This document shows positions 10,201-17,887 of a stretch of DNA of 64,000 nucleotides, piece after piece; position 1 is the stretch's first letter, and each line of letters opens with the position of its first letter. The translations under genes were made by a program, and so were the position numbers. The notes beneath the pieces are model-generated. The model was given only the letters and a program-made list of their open reading frames with translations, was not told where the DNA came from and ran no database searches. Source of the DNA: G963662605 sp963662605 (GTDB taxonomy: Bacteria > Bacteroidota > Ignavibacteria > Ignavibacteriales > Ignavibacteriaceae). The DNA lies in contig OY759785.1 of NCBI GenBank assembly GCA_963662605.1, forward strand, positions 1,612,001-1,676,000. The letters run 5' to 3'.

Positions 10201-10618
10201 ACCAGCCAAAGTTGAGCACGTCTCAGATGCTTCGGATAAAGTGCTGGATTTGTCTCATCTATCCTGTTTATATATTGAAGATCAGGTGGACTCGCAGATA
10301 CTTTTTAAGGTTCAGATGAAAGAACTGAAGGATGTAAAATTCGCAGTCAGTTTTGAAGAAGCACTCCCGTTGCTCAATATGCAGAAGTATGATTTCATAG
10401 TTATGGATATCAACCTGCAGGGCGAATATAACGGACTTGATGCTCTGAAGATGATTCGTCAGATGCCGGAATTTGTCAATCTTCCTATTGTTGCGGTAAC
10501 CGCATATGTTCTGCCCGGTGATAAAGAGAAATTCATCGCAGCCGGATTCACGGATTTCATTTCAAAACCGATATTCCGTGAAAAAATGGTCAGTGCTCTG
10601 GAAAAAATATTCTTATAA
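7265..10618 (+). CDS. Multi-PAS hybrid histidine kinase-like protein with C-terminal receiver domain
   Basis: An 1117-residue cytoplasmic protein; no membrane segment is visible. At least four PAS-like modules are seen (about 10-120, 170-275, 410-515, 530-640). A Val/Glu/Lys-rich linker follows, then a HisKA-like helix with Phe-His-Glu-Ile-Leu-Thr-Pro placing the phospho-acceptor at His690. The following ATPase region (about 780-900) lacks recognisable N and G boxes, so ATP binding is doubtful. A Pro/Val/Glu-rich hinge leads to a receiver domain (about 1000-1117) with phospho-acceptor Asp1048, the Thr-Ala switch and a Ser-Lys-Pro lysine. It follows the polysaccharide genes by 20 nt and is a good candidate regulator of that locus. 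It ends at a clear terminator. Confidence 0.75.
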   Translation: METIEHTDINFLTRITETLDSAIVICDSNKNIILANSRAHEIFPIENAVENLFEMFVISEHTKINKLFEDVQKHQNGIKEVISLSLVNNNMFKGEVSLSEYTGETGSKYYTLNFNKNFTESSRNSAVKVHIQSNEISSLITNEKIAKIIEDIRSSFPFTFLGKNRIQQEINKLDEIFWLKDPNDVYLLANKKFADALGLRPSQLEGKIERNFLPIYFLEFYKTLETYIKETLNCLVLEGVPFRGFSSWQNYQTIEIPLSDSENNVLAIIGVAQRKETTAAASESNKIQDATLVPIDKLPCALGMFDKDGTLISASKAFVDLLESGKNNASVADVFSPQTSMAIKKYVDSDDATALYIKMTLSGDAMTQYQGSVQKIFDDTRVRSFCVSVSAMPQESNFESLIKHKGKMFDTLIQFNPEPILIYDAENLRFLEVNEAALNLYGYKRDEFLQMDLTDLYSPEDIQSLLDSSASEDKTPRFQGPFKHRKKDGSTILVKIAKTSFEFEGKEAHFNIVRSAVEEETRAVEKNVIQSFLDNSSDLIFATDITGFISEVNQAAVNKLGYAREKLIGSSIVEFVTDKSRSQVTTGIFHSAGKDPVSVNVVFKTADGLEIGCNVKGLPILNAKGKPESFNLIAQLEPEVKEIIKEVVKEVPVEVIKEVYVDREPSENQSGTTGQVKTSLDAPQVGTIFHEILTPINVILGFIQEIRESIQNPSSEQQEAINYINQNRESLLDIMNAISEYAQVSSSINEISPAELNFVEQLEIIQNEEKEFFENVNKEVVPGKVSHSLSFYSDAAKYKQLLDLMIRICARLSDETTVYVSAQQYDEMSFVVSFRDNFSRISEKLITNFDNFINKRNIGTPRDYHLSRYSFSAVNALIQVLKGKYEIITRSGKPYEIGLVLPLNLFEEHAIEEPPIEFQEVLNIQPETPITKAVPLPVVEEKPVVPEEKEARPVVQIKPVEEAAVPKPAVQAPVAAPAEPAKVEHVSDASDKVLDLSHLSCLYIEDQVDSQILFKVQMKELKDVKFAVSFEEALPLLNMQKYDFIVMDINLQGEYNGLDALKMIRQMPEFVNLPIVAVTAYVLPGDKEKFIAAGFTDFISKPIFREKMVSALEKIFL

Positions 10619-10640
10619 GATTCGGAAAATGGCCAATATG

Positions 10641-10675
10641 AAAAAGAGAGACGTAACCCGTCTCTCTTTTTTTTG
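10641..10675 (+). terminator. Rho-independent terminator of the polysaccharide/kinase operon
   Basis: An inverted repeat of AGAGAGACG and CGTCTCTCT with a 5-nt loop is followed by eight T residues. It lies 23 nt after the kinase stop codon. Confidence 0.9.
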
Positions 10676-10704
10676 CACTTCAATTTAAATAAATAATTTT
10701 ATAT

Positions 10705-10712
10705 TAAATTTG
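10705..10712 (+). promoter_or_regulatory. Possible Bacteroidota-type -7 element upstream of the transposase gene
   Basis: TAAATTTG matches the TAnnTTTG consensus of Bacteroidota sigma-ABfr promoters and lies 53 nt before the transposase start. A matching -33 TTTG box is not obvious, so this is weak. Confidence 0.25.
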
Positions 10713-10765
10713 TGGTAAGCCGTTTGCGCGCACTTTTAAAGCATTATTAAAACAGGAGGATTATA

Positions 10766-11185
10766 ATGGCAAATACTTACACACAACTTATTATCCATGC
10801 AGTCTTCGCGGTGATGGGGCGGTATAATTTAATTCCACTCTCAAAAAAAGAAGAACTTCACAAGAATATTACCGGAATTGTAACAGCAAAGGCACAAAAA
10901 CTTATTGCGATCAACTGCATGCCTAATCATACGCATGTACTTCTCGGAATAAAACCAGATATGGCTGTTTCTAGCATCATGAGGGATATCAAAGCCAATT
11001 CATCACGTTTTATAAATGAGCAGAGGTGGATGGTCGGTAATTTCGAGTGGCAAAAAGGTTTCGGTGCGTTTAGTTTGGGACATTCTCAATTAACCGCAAT
11101 AGTACGCTACATAGCAAATCAGGAGCAGCACCATTATGGAAGAACATTCAGGGAAGAATATGTGGAGTTTTTTAAAGCGCTATGA
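10766..11185 (+). CDS. IS200/IS605-like Y1 transposase (REP-associated tyrosine transposase type)
   Basis: A 139-residue single-domain HUH endonuclease. The His-Thr-His metal motif is at residues 55-57 (context Pro-Asn-His-Thr-His-Val-Leu-Leu), and the catalytic Tyr is probably Tyr115 in Arg-Tyr-Ile-Ala-Asn-Gln. Length is normal for TnpA. A strong AGGAGG ribosome site precedes the ATG. No tnpB partner is present. It is flanked downstream by about 340 nt of short inverted repeats, the layout seen for RAYT proteins, which cut and paste single-stranded DNA at REP hairpins. It is therefore a candidate for spreading the hairpin repeats seen across the window, although nothing here proves that. Confidence 0.85.
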   Translation: MANTYTQLIIHAVFAVMGRYNLIPLSKKEELHKNITGIVTAKAQKLIAINCMPNHTHVLLGIKPDMAVSSIMRDIKANSSRFINEQRWMVGNFEWQKGFGAFSLGHSQLTAIVRYIANQEQHHYGRTFREEYVEFFKAL

Positions 11186-11534
11186 GGTGGACTACAATAC
11201 TGATTACATTTTTAGTGAATAATGATTCATGCCGTTCCGCTGGAACTCACATGGACTTTTCCTTACCCGTTTCTATAAACATAGCGTCCCCCTGGGACTC
11301 ATGCATGAATTGCTATCACCATAGGATATTTTGTGATATTTGATTTAATGTTTTCGAAATAAGCCGATTCATAAACCGCGTAGCGGTGGTATGTTTATAG
11401 AATACATGGTAGCTCAAATTATTGAGCCCTGTAGGGGCGGTATGTAATCTTTTTTCCTAACATTGGCATATATCATTTGAGATAATTGATTATTTTTATA
11501 ACAATATTCTGAAATTTCTATACGGATTTTGATT
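11186..11534. repeat. REP-like inverted-repeat region downstream of the Y1 transposase
   Basis: No gene is seen. The stretch contains CCGTTCCGCTGGAACTC, TTCTATAAACATAGCGTCCC, an opposite-strand partner with CCGCGTAGCGG and GGTATGTTTATAGAA, and ATTGAGCCCTGTAGGGGCGG. The TATAAACAT and ATGTTTATA arms face each other about 110 nt apart, so the block is an imperfect long inverted repeat made of shorter palindromes. Confidence 0.6.
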
Positions 11535-12560
11535 ATGATAGATTTACGGAGCGACACGGTTACAAAACCGGATCAGGCAATGCGCAAAGCAATGTACGAG
11601 GCGGAAGTAGGGGACGACGTTTACAGAGAAGACCCCACAGTACTTGAACTCGAAGAATTTATGTCCGACCTTTTTAATAAAGAAGCCGCCCTGTTTGTAT
11701 CAAGCGGTGTTATGGGGAATCAACTCTGCCTTAATATACTCACGAACCCGCACGATGAAGTAATATGCGAAAAAGACTCGCACATATTCCATTACGAATC
11801 CGGATCTCCGGCAGCGCTTAGCGGTATTCAGCTGCATCCGGTTGCCGGAAAACGCGGCGTTATGGATATTGCTGATATTAAGCAGGCTATTCGTCCTATT
11901 GACGCATATTACATGCCACGAACCAAGGTAATTACCGTAGAAAATACACACAACCGTGCAAGCGGAGCAATCCAGCCGATGGATTCAATTAAGGCAATTA
12001 AAGCGCTTGCAGATGAGAATAATTTACGGACGCACCTTGACGGAGCACGCATCTGGAATGCCTCTGCTGCCACAGATATTCCTCTGTTTGAGTATGCTCC
12101 CTATTTCGATACGATTTCAGCCTGTTTTTCCAAAGGTTTAGGAGCACCGGCCGGCTCGATTATTCTCGGGAGCAAGGCGATGATGGAGGAAGCATTCAGA
12201 ATCCGCAAATCATGGGGTGGTGGCATGCGCCAAATAGGCATTCTTGCAGCTGCTGCAATGTATGCCGTAAAAAACAATTTCGGCAAGTTGAAAGAGGATC
12301 ATGAGAAAGCCCGGATGCTGGCCGAAAGGATCGCATCATTTCCCGATGTCCTCATTAATCCGGACACAATTCAGACCAATATGGTAATATTTGAACCCAA
12401 GACGAAAGATCCGCAAGCTGTTATCAGTGCTTGTGAAGCTAAAGGGCTCCGCATTTCCATGGGAACCACCACCGCGCTTCGGGCTGTGACACACTTAGAT
12501 GTGTCTTTCGAGGATATTGAATCAGCAGGACAGATTCTGGAGGAAGTTTTAACAAATTAG
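11535..12560 (+). CDS. ltaE: Low-specificity L-threonine aldolase
   Basis: A 341-residue PLP enzyme of the beta-eliminating lyase family that cleaves L-threonine or L-allo-threonine to glycine and acetaldehyde. The N-terminus Met-Ile-Asp-Leu-Arg-Ser-Asp-Thr-Val-Thr and the GDDVYREDPT block are typical of the family. The PLP lysine is in Phe-Ser-Lys-Gly-Leu-Gly-Ala-Pro (Lys200 with this start), and the Asp of His-Leu-Asp-Gly-Ala-Arg contacts the pyridine nitrogen. The ATG at 11535 is preferred over an in-frame TTG two codons earlier, because the family begins with MIDLRSDT. It lies 9 nt before the exonuclease gene. Confidence 0.9.
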   Translation: MIDLRSDTVTKPDQAMRKAMYEAEVGDDVYREDPTVLELEEFMSDLFNKEAALFVSSGVMGNQLCLNILTNPHDEVICEKDSHIFHYESGSPAALSGIQLHPVAGKRGVMDIADIKQAIRPIDAYYMPRTKVITVENTHNRASGAIQPMDSIKAIKALADENNLRTHLDGARIWNASAATDIPLFEYAPYFDTISACFSKGLGAPAGSIILGSKAMMEEAFRIRKSWGGGMRQIGILAAAAMYAVKNNFGKLKEDHEKARMLAERIASFPDVLINPDTIQTNMVIFEPKTKDPQAVISACEAKGLRISMGTTTALRAVTHLDVSFEDIESAGQILEEVLTN

Positions 12561-12569
12561 CGGGGCGCT

Positions 12570-13259
12570 ATGAAAAGGATAATTTTCGATATTGAGACGA
12601 CTCGATGTAACCTGACTGACTTGCAGGAAAGTCAGCAGGAGTTTTTACTCCGTGATGCAGAAAAAGAAATATACGAACCGCTCAGACAGAAAAAGGTGGA
12701 AGAAACAGAAAAGAACCTGAGCTTATTTCCGTTTACTGCAAAAGTCATCGCGATAGCGTACTATGACGTTCAAAACAATAAGATATATGTCATGTACGAA
12801 AATGAAATTGAAGAGGAAAAATTCGAGGGGGAATCCGGCATTGTATACAAAGGCCTTCCTGAAAAGGATATGCTGGAACATTTCTGGCAGTATATCGTAA
12901 AATTCGATCAGGTCATTACCTTTAACGGAAGAAATTTCGATATCCCATTCTTACTATTACGTTCTGCAATTCTCGGCGTTAAACCGAGTCGTAACCTTAT
13001 GGGGAACAGATACAGTACAGACAATCACCTTGACCTACTCGATGCACTATCTTTTTTCGGAGTATTCAAAAAATTCAACTTAGATTTTTACTGCCGGTCG
13101 TTCGGAATCGAATCTCCAAAAGCAAATGGAATCACCGGAATGGACGTGCATGAATTATACGTGGCAGGTAAAATTCACGAAATAGCCACATATTGTGCCG
13201 GAGATGTTGAGGCAACCTATAATCTGTTCAAGATATGGAATAATTACTTGAATATCTGA
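12570..13259 (+). CDS. PolB-like 3'-5' exonuclease (DnaQ/RNase H fold)
   Basis: A 229-residue protein with the DEDD exonuclease motifs: Asp-Ile-Glu-Thr at the N-terminus (Exo I), Phe-Asn-Gly-Arg-Asn-Phe-Asp (Exo II) and Tyr-Cys-Ala-Gly-Asp-Val-Glu-Ala-Thr (Exo III). The layout matches the predicted PolB-like exonuclease family, which lacks a polymerase domain. A GGGGCG sequence precedes the ATG. It probably acts in DNA or RNA 3'-end processing or repair; the substrate is not determined. It converges with the leftward LolA-like gene with a 2-nt gap. Confidence 0.75.
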   Translation: MKRIIFDIETTRCNLTDLQESQQEFLLRDAEKEIYEPLRQKKVEETEKNLSLFPFTAKVIAIAYYDVQNNKIYVMYENEIEEEKFEGESGIVYKGLPEKDMLEHFWQYIVKFDQVITFNGRNFDIPFLLLRSAILGVKPSRNLMGNRYSTDNHLDLLDALSFFGVFKKFNLDFYCRSFGIESPKANGITGMDVHELYVAGKIHEIATYCAGDVEATYNLFKIWNNYLNI

Positions 13260-13261
13260 AG

Positions 13262-13963
13262 CTATTTGCCTTTATTCTTCTCGTTGAAAATGGAGTCATC
13301 AACTCCCTCGTTTATTTTGTAATCCGAGAAATAAGCGTAGACTGTACCGTTCGAAAATTTCTTTTTCTTTCCGGAATTGGCATCAATATCACTCTTATCA
13401 GGAGCCGGATTTTCACCCGAAGACATATCAAAACTATATATAGCTGTTGATGGGAGTCCGTATTGAGCAGCACTATTATTATCATACTTCAGCAGTATTG
13501 TAAAAGTACCCTTCAGCTTTGTTACCGATTCGATTTTTCTTATCAAATAATTCTGTTTATCAACCCATATTGTCGAAAGTACTATCTCGCTCTTTTCGCC
13601 GGAAGGAATGAGCTTGAGCACATAACACGCATTCTTTTCGACTGATTCATCCGGCTCCTGAATAACCGTGAATTTCTTTTTCAGAAACGCAGTGGGTGGA
13701 AAGGGGAATCCGGTCTTGGGGAAGAATGCCATACCGTCGGTTTTAATTTTAAATTTTTCCGGATCTTTATAAAAAATAGTCGCTTTTGTGTTGGGGATTT
13801 TAAAAGCCTCAATCTTGGGTACAATCTGAACCGTAGCCTGACAATCATGTACCTTTGATGCATATGCCCTTACTTTTTCAAGAATGGATTCTGCCTTATC
13901 ACCGGATGCAGACACTATGATATTACAAAACACTATGAAGAATATTACTTTTATCATTTTCAT
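13262..13963 (-). CDS. LolA-like outer-membrane lipoprotein carrier-type protein
   Basis: A 233-residue protein with a signal peptide (residues 1-20). The body resembles the half-open beta-barrel LolA/LppX fold: an N-terminal helix with Ala-Glu-Ser-Ile-Leu-Glu-Lys, a Tyr-Lys-Asp-Pro-Glu-Lys-Phe strand pair, and later Ile-Trp-Val-Asp-Lys-Gln-Asn-Tyr-Leu-Ile-Arg-Lys-Ile. It overlaps the ABC permease gene by four nt (ATGA), so the three genes form one operon. The set suggests an exporter that hands a lipid or lipoprotein to a periplasmic carrier. Classical LolCDE is not present, so the cargo is unknown. Confidence 0.6.
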   Translation of the reverse strand: MKMIKVIFFIVFCNIIVSASGDKAESILEKVRAYASKVHDCQATVQIVPKIEAFKIPNTKATIFYKDPEKFKIKTDGMAFFPKTGFPFPPTAFLKKKFTVIQEPDESVEKNACYVLKLIPSGEKSEIVLSTIWVDKQNYLIRKIESVTKLKGTFTILLKYDNNSAAQYGLPSTAIYSFDMSSGENPAPDKSDIDANSGKKKKFSNGTVYAYFSDYKINEGVDDSIFNEKNKGK

Positions 13964-14796
13964 GAGAGAACGTCCTTCCTCCGGAATATTATCAGAGTGA
14001 TACCGGAAAAGAATACTGAATGACCAAGAAGAATAAGTGCTGAACGGAACAACGTTGTAAAATCTACAACCTCATCAAAACAAAGCCGCCAATCGGACAT
14101 GTATGTCGTGAACAAATATGGTTTTACTGCTTTGAAGATACTGGCATCGAAAGAAGAAATTATTAAAAACACAATAATAACCGCCATGGTAGATACAATC
14201 GGCCCGATAGCATTTTCAACCATTGAGGAGAAGAAACATGACAGTGCGGCAACTGTTCCCATGCTGATGAATGCAAAACCGTACGCAAATGCAAATCTCC
14301 AAAGTACATCGTTTTTGGCAAGAATGACGACACCGTCACGTGCAACTATCAACTCTCCCGTGCCGAACACTACCAGACCAAGACCGAGGCTGAGAAGTGC
14401 AACGACAACAACAAGTACAACCGCGTAAAGCTGCGCAGCCATGAATTTTGAGACTGCAACTTTTACCCTTGAATACGGCCGGGTAAGCATCATGCGATAC
14501 GTTCCGCCGGTTGCTTCACCCGCGAACAAATCCGCTGTTACCAGTGTTACGAAGAAAGGCAGGTGAACGTACAGAATTCCCAATACCTGCATAGCGATGA
14601 GATAACCGTTAAGGAAATTTCCTTCAATCAGAAAAATCTGGCTGAGCCTTTTAGTCATGAATTCCAAATAATGGTCGCCGTCAATATACAGCGCAATGTG
14701 AAATAGAATTATCAATCCCGCAAGCGCTGCAATACCGATAAAGGTACGCCACTTGTGCATGATTTTATACATCTCAATTGATAGCAGCGTTATCAT
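13960..14796 (-). CDS. ABC-2 type transporter permease
   Basis: A 278-residue integral membrane protein with about six hydrophobic helices and the ABC-2 pattern in which a large loop after the second helix contains a Glu-Ala-Thr-Gly-Gly-Thr-Tyr-Arg-Met-Met-Leu-Thr-Arg-Pro segment. That segment is the coupling-helix region typical of NatB/GldF-like permeases. It overlaps the ATPase gene upstream and the LolA-like gene downstream by four nt each. It probably forms a homodimer with the neighbouring ATPase. Confidence 0.85.
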   Translation of the reverse strand: MITLLSIEMYKIMHKWRTFIGIAALAGLIILFHIALYIDGDHYLEFMTKRLSQIFLIEGNFLNGYLIAMQVLGILYVHLPFFVTLVTADLFAGEATGGTYRMMLTRPYSRVKVAVSKFMAAQLYAVVLVVVVALLSLGLGLVVFGTGELIVARDGVVILAKNDVLWRFAFAYGFAFISMGTVAALSCFFSSMVENAIGPIVSTMAVIIVFLIISSFDASIFKAVKPYLFTTYMSDWRLCFDEVVDFTTLFRSALILLGHSVFFSGITLIIFRRKDVLS

Positions 14797-15755
14797 TTTA
14801 CCTCCGATTCTGTTATCCGGAGGAAATAATCCTCGAGTGAATGTTTGGGCACAAGAGCACTTACCGAAATTCCGGCATTGACTAATAATGTATTAAGCAT
14901 AGCAATTTCATTTTTATCGTATTGCAATATCAAAGAATTTCCGGCGGCTGATTGAATTGCATTGGCAATACCATGCGTCGCAAAAACTGCTTTGGCTTTT
15001 TCGACATCGTCAACCTCCAGCGTGACTTGCATGTTGTTGGTATCTAACAGTTCGCGAACGGTTCCCTCAATCACTTTGTTGCCTTTGTTGATGATAATCA
15101 TCCGGGTCGCGACCAATTCAACTTCGTATAAAATATGCGAGGAGAGCAGTATGGTTTTCTGCTTCTCTTTACTCAGATACGAGATAAGCTCACGAATCTC
15201 TTTCATTCCCTGCGGATCGAGTCCCGTTGTAGGTTCATCAAGTATTATAAGTTCGGGATCGTGAAGCAATGCCTGCGCAATTCCCAATCGTTGCTTCATT
15301 CCAAACGAGTACGTTTTTACCTTGCTGTTCCAGCGGCTGCTCAGGCCGACAAGGTCAAGTAACTCCATAATCTTTGATTTTGAGGTGTCACATCCGGACA
15401 TTCTGCCGAAAATTTCAATGTTTTTATAGGCGCTTAAATAGGTGTAGAAGTCCGGCTTTTCGATGATACCGCCGATTCTTCTCAGTATTTCACTTCTGTG
15501 TGTCCGGAGATTTTTACCGAAGATAAAAATTTCTCCTTCGGTCGGGCGGATGAGAGACAGCATCATGCGTATCGTTGTACTTTTTCCGGCTCCGTTCGGA
15601 CCCAAAAATCCGAAGACATCACCACGTCTGACGTTCAAATCCAACCGGTGGACAGCCTCAACATCCTTGAATTTTTTTGATAAGCCTTTCAGCTCAATTA
15701 CATTGTCGCTCACTGCATTATCCAATCTGGTATTTTCCGGCTCTATTACCGCCAA
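14793..15755 (-). CDS. ABC transporter ATP-binding protein (CcmA/NatA type)
   Basis: A 320-residue protein with a complete nucleotide-binding domain: Walker A Gly-Pro-Asn-Gly-Ala-Gly-Lys-Ser-Thr, signature Tyr-Ser-Phe-Gly-Met-Lys-Gln-Arg, Walker B Leu-Ile-Ile-Leu-Asp-Glu-Pro, D-loop Gly-Leu-Asp-Pro, and switch His in Leu-Ser-Ser-His. About 90 C-terminal residues form the accessory domain common in drug/lipid exporter ATPases. First gene of a leftward three-gene operon. Divergent from metG with a 78-nt spacer that must hold both promoters. Confidence 0.9.
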   Translation of the reverse strand: MAVIEPENTRLDNAVSDNVIELKGLSKKFKDVEAVHRLDLNVRRGDVFGFLGPNGAGKSTTIRMMLSLIRPTEGEIFIFGKNLRTHRSEILRRIGGIIEKPDFYTYLSAYKNIEIFGRMSGCDTSKSKIMELLDLVGLSSRWNSKVKTYSFGMKQRLGIAQALLHDPELIILDEPTTGLDPQGMKEIRELISYLSKEKQKTILLSSHILYEVELVATRMIIINKGNKVIEGTVRELLDTNNMQVTLEVDDVEKAKAVFATHGIANAIQSAAGNSLILQYDKNEIAMLNTLLVNAGISVSALVPKHSLEDYFLRITESEVK

Positions 15756-15833
15756 ATATAGGGCAAATTAATAGAGTTGCTGAAAATTTGATTATATTTT
15801 ACATTGAAAAGATAATAATTTCTGGATAAAACA

Positions 15834-17876
15834 TTGAAAAAAGAAAAAATACTGGTAACGGCAGCTTTGCCTTACGCTAACGGAAGAATCCACCTTGGAC
15901 ATTTGGCGGGAGCCTATCTTCCGGCAGATATTTTTGTCCGTTACCACCGGTTGAATGAAAGCGATATTATATTTGTCGGAGGTTCCGACGAGCACGGGGT
16001 AGCTATTACTATTGCTGCTGATAAAGCAGGAGTTACTCCCAAAGACATTATTGATAAATACCATAACGACAATAAAGCTGCTTTTGAGAAATTCGGAATG
16101 AGTTTCGACATGTACTCGAGAACGAGCATTCCGCTGCACCACGAAACATCCAAAGAATTCTTCCTTGAGTTCTACAAAAGAGACATTCTCAACACAAAAA
16201 GTTCGATGCAGTTTTATGACGATAAAGCTGGTATGTTTTTGCCTGACAGATACGTCGAAGGTACTTGTCCCAAGTGTGGCAATGAAGCTGCCCGGAGTGA
16301 TGAATGTGAAAATTGCGGTTCGTTGTATGAGCCGTCCGAATTGAAGAATCCTGTTAGTAAAGTTTCAGGCACGACTCCCGTACTCAAAGAAACAACTCAC
16401 TGGTTTTTCCCGCTGGGTGATTATCAGGATAGGCTGAAAGAATATGTAAAAACGCACGACGAAAAGTTTGATTGGAAAGACAACGTTCTCCAATACTGCA
16501 AAGGATGGTTCCACGACGGCTTGACCGACAGAGCCATCACCCGTGATCTGGATTGGGGCGTTCCGGTTCCGATTGATGAAGCGAAAGGGAAAGTGCTGTA
16601 TGTTTGGTTTGATGCAGTACTTGGCTACATCTCGGCAACGAAAGAACTTTCAGAAAAACTTGGTGACCCCGAACTCTGGAAAAAATACTGGCTCGATGAA
16701 GAAACACGTTATGTCCCTTTCATCGGAAAAGATAACGTAGTATTTCATTGCATCGTGTTTCCTGCTATGCTCATGGCGTGGAATGATGGCAAGAAAAGCC
16801 AATATGTGCTTCCGGAAAACGTACCCGCGAATGAATTCCTGAATTTTGAAGGAAAGAAGTTTTCCAAAAGCCGCAACTGGGGTATTGACGTTCTGGACTT
16901 CCTTGATAAGTTCAGCGCTGATTCTCTCCGGTATGCACTTGCATTCAATCTGCCCGAACTGCGCGATGCTGATTTTTACTGGAAAGAATTTCAGGCAAGA
17001 TACAATAATGAATTAGCCGACATTCTCGGCAATTTCATCAATCGCACCATGACCTTCGTCTTCAAACATTTCGAAGGCAAAGTGCCACCATTGTATGAGC
17101 TTTCTGAACGAGACAGCGAGCTGCTGAATCTTCTGGAAACATATCCAGAAAAGGTCGGAGCTCTCTACAACAGATACAAGATTAAAGACGGCCTGGCCGA
17201 GACGATGAATCTTGCCAGAGCTGCGAATAAATACTTCAATGATTCGGAGCCGTGGAAAGCGGTTAAAACCGATAAAGAACAATGTTCAACAACATTGAAC
17301 ATCTGTTTGCAAACTATTTTTACGCTCGCGGAATTGTTCTCTCCGGTCATTCCGTTTACTTCCGAAAAGATATTCTCCATTCTGGGCGCTAAGCCTGTTT
17401 CATGGAAGAACGCGGGTAAATACAACCTGCAGGAAGGTCATGTTTTGAATCAGCCGGAAATTCTTTTCCGCAAGATTGAAGATGATGTTATTGATGCTCT
17501 CGTCAACGGTTTGCCGAAGGACGAAGCCGAACAGCCGAAAGCAGAACAAGAACTGATTTCGATTGATGATTTCAAGAAGGTCGCAATTGTAGTCGGCGAA
17601 ATTGTTGAAGCCGAGGCTGTCCCGAAGAGTGATAAGCTTCTGAAATTGCAGGTTTCCGACGGTTCAAGAATGCGCCAGATCATTGCCGGAATGGCAAAGC
17701 ATTACAAGCCTGAAGAGTTGAAGGGCAAGAAAGTACTCTTTGCAGGGAATTTAAAACCTGCTAAACTCATGGGACTCGATTCCGAAGGAATGATTCTTGC
17801 ACTTGAAAGTGCAGACGGCAAACTCAAGGTGATTGAGGTGCCTGCCGATATTAAAACAGGTTCAAAAGCCAGATAG
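15834..17876 (+). CDS. metG: Methionyl-tRNA synthetase with C-terminal tRNA-binding domain
   Basis: A 680-residue class I synthetase that charges tRNA-Met. The HIGH-type signature is His-Leu-Gly-His within the N-terminal Ala-Leu-Pro-Tyr-Ala-Asn-Gly block, and the KMSKS-type loop is Lys-Phe-Ser-Lys-Ser. A zinc knuckle with two Cys-x2-Cys pairs occupies about residues 144-161. The last 110 residues form the Trbp111/EMAP-II OB-fold appendage. The start is TTG; an in-frame stop at 15816 leaves no upstream ATG, and the conserved N-terminus begins immediately. It runs into the DUF4159 gene with an 11-nt gap. Confidence 0.95.
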   Translation: MKKEKILVTAALPYANGRIHLGHLAGAYLPADIFVRYHRLNESDIIFVGGSDEHGVAITIAADKAGVTPKDIIDKYHNDNKAAFEKFGMSFDMYSRTSIPLHHETSKEFFLEFYKRDILNTKSSMQFYDDKAGMFLPDRYVEGTCPKCGNEAARSDECENCGSLYEPSELKNPVSKVSGTTPVLKETTHWFFPLGDYQDRLKEYVKTHDEKFDWKDNVLQYCKGWFHDGLTDRAITRDLDWGVPVPIDEAKGKVLYVWFDAVLGYISATKELSEKLGDPELWKKYWLDEETRYVPFIGKDNVVFHCIVFPAMLMAWNDGKKSQYVLPENVPANEFLNFEGKKFSKSRNWGIDVLDFLDKFSADSLRYALAFNLPELRDADFYWKEFQARYNNELADILGNFINRTMTFVFKHFEGKVPPLYELSERDSELLNLLETYPEKVGALYNRYKIKDGLAETMNLARAANKYFNDSEPWKAVKTDKEQCSTTLNICLQTIFTLAELFSPVIPFTSEKIFSILGAKPVSWKNAGKYNLQEGHVLNQPEILFRKIEDDVIDALVNGLPKDEAEQPKAEQELISIDDFKKVAIVVGEIVEAEAVPKSDKLLKLQVSDGSRMRQIIAGMAKHYKPEELKGKKVLFAGNLKPAKLMGLDSEGMILALESADGKLKVIEVPADIKTGSKAR

Positions 17877-17887
17877 AGGTCATACTG

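Noticed and set aside
14099..14428. 109-codon frame on the plus strand
   Set aside because: It lies wholly opposite the ABC permease gene, which has clear membrane-protein features and coupled overlaps.
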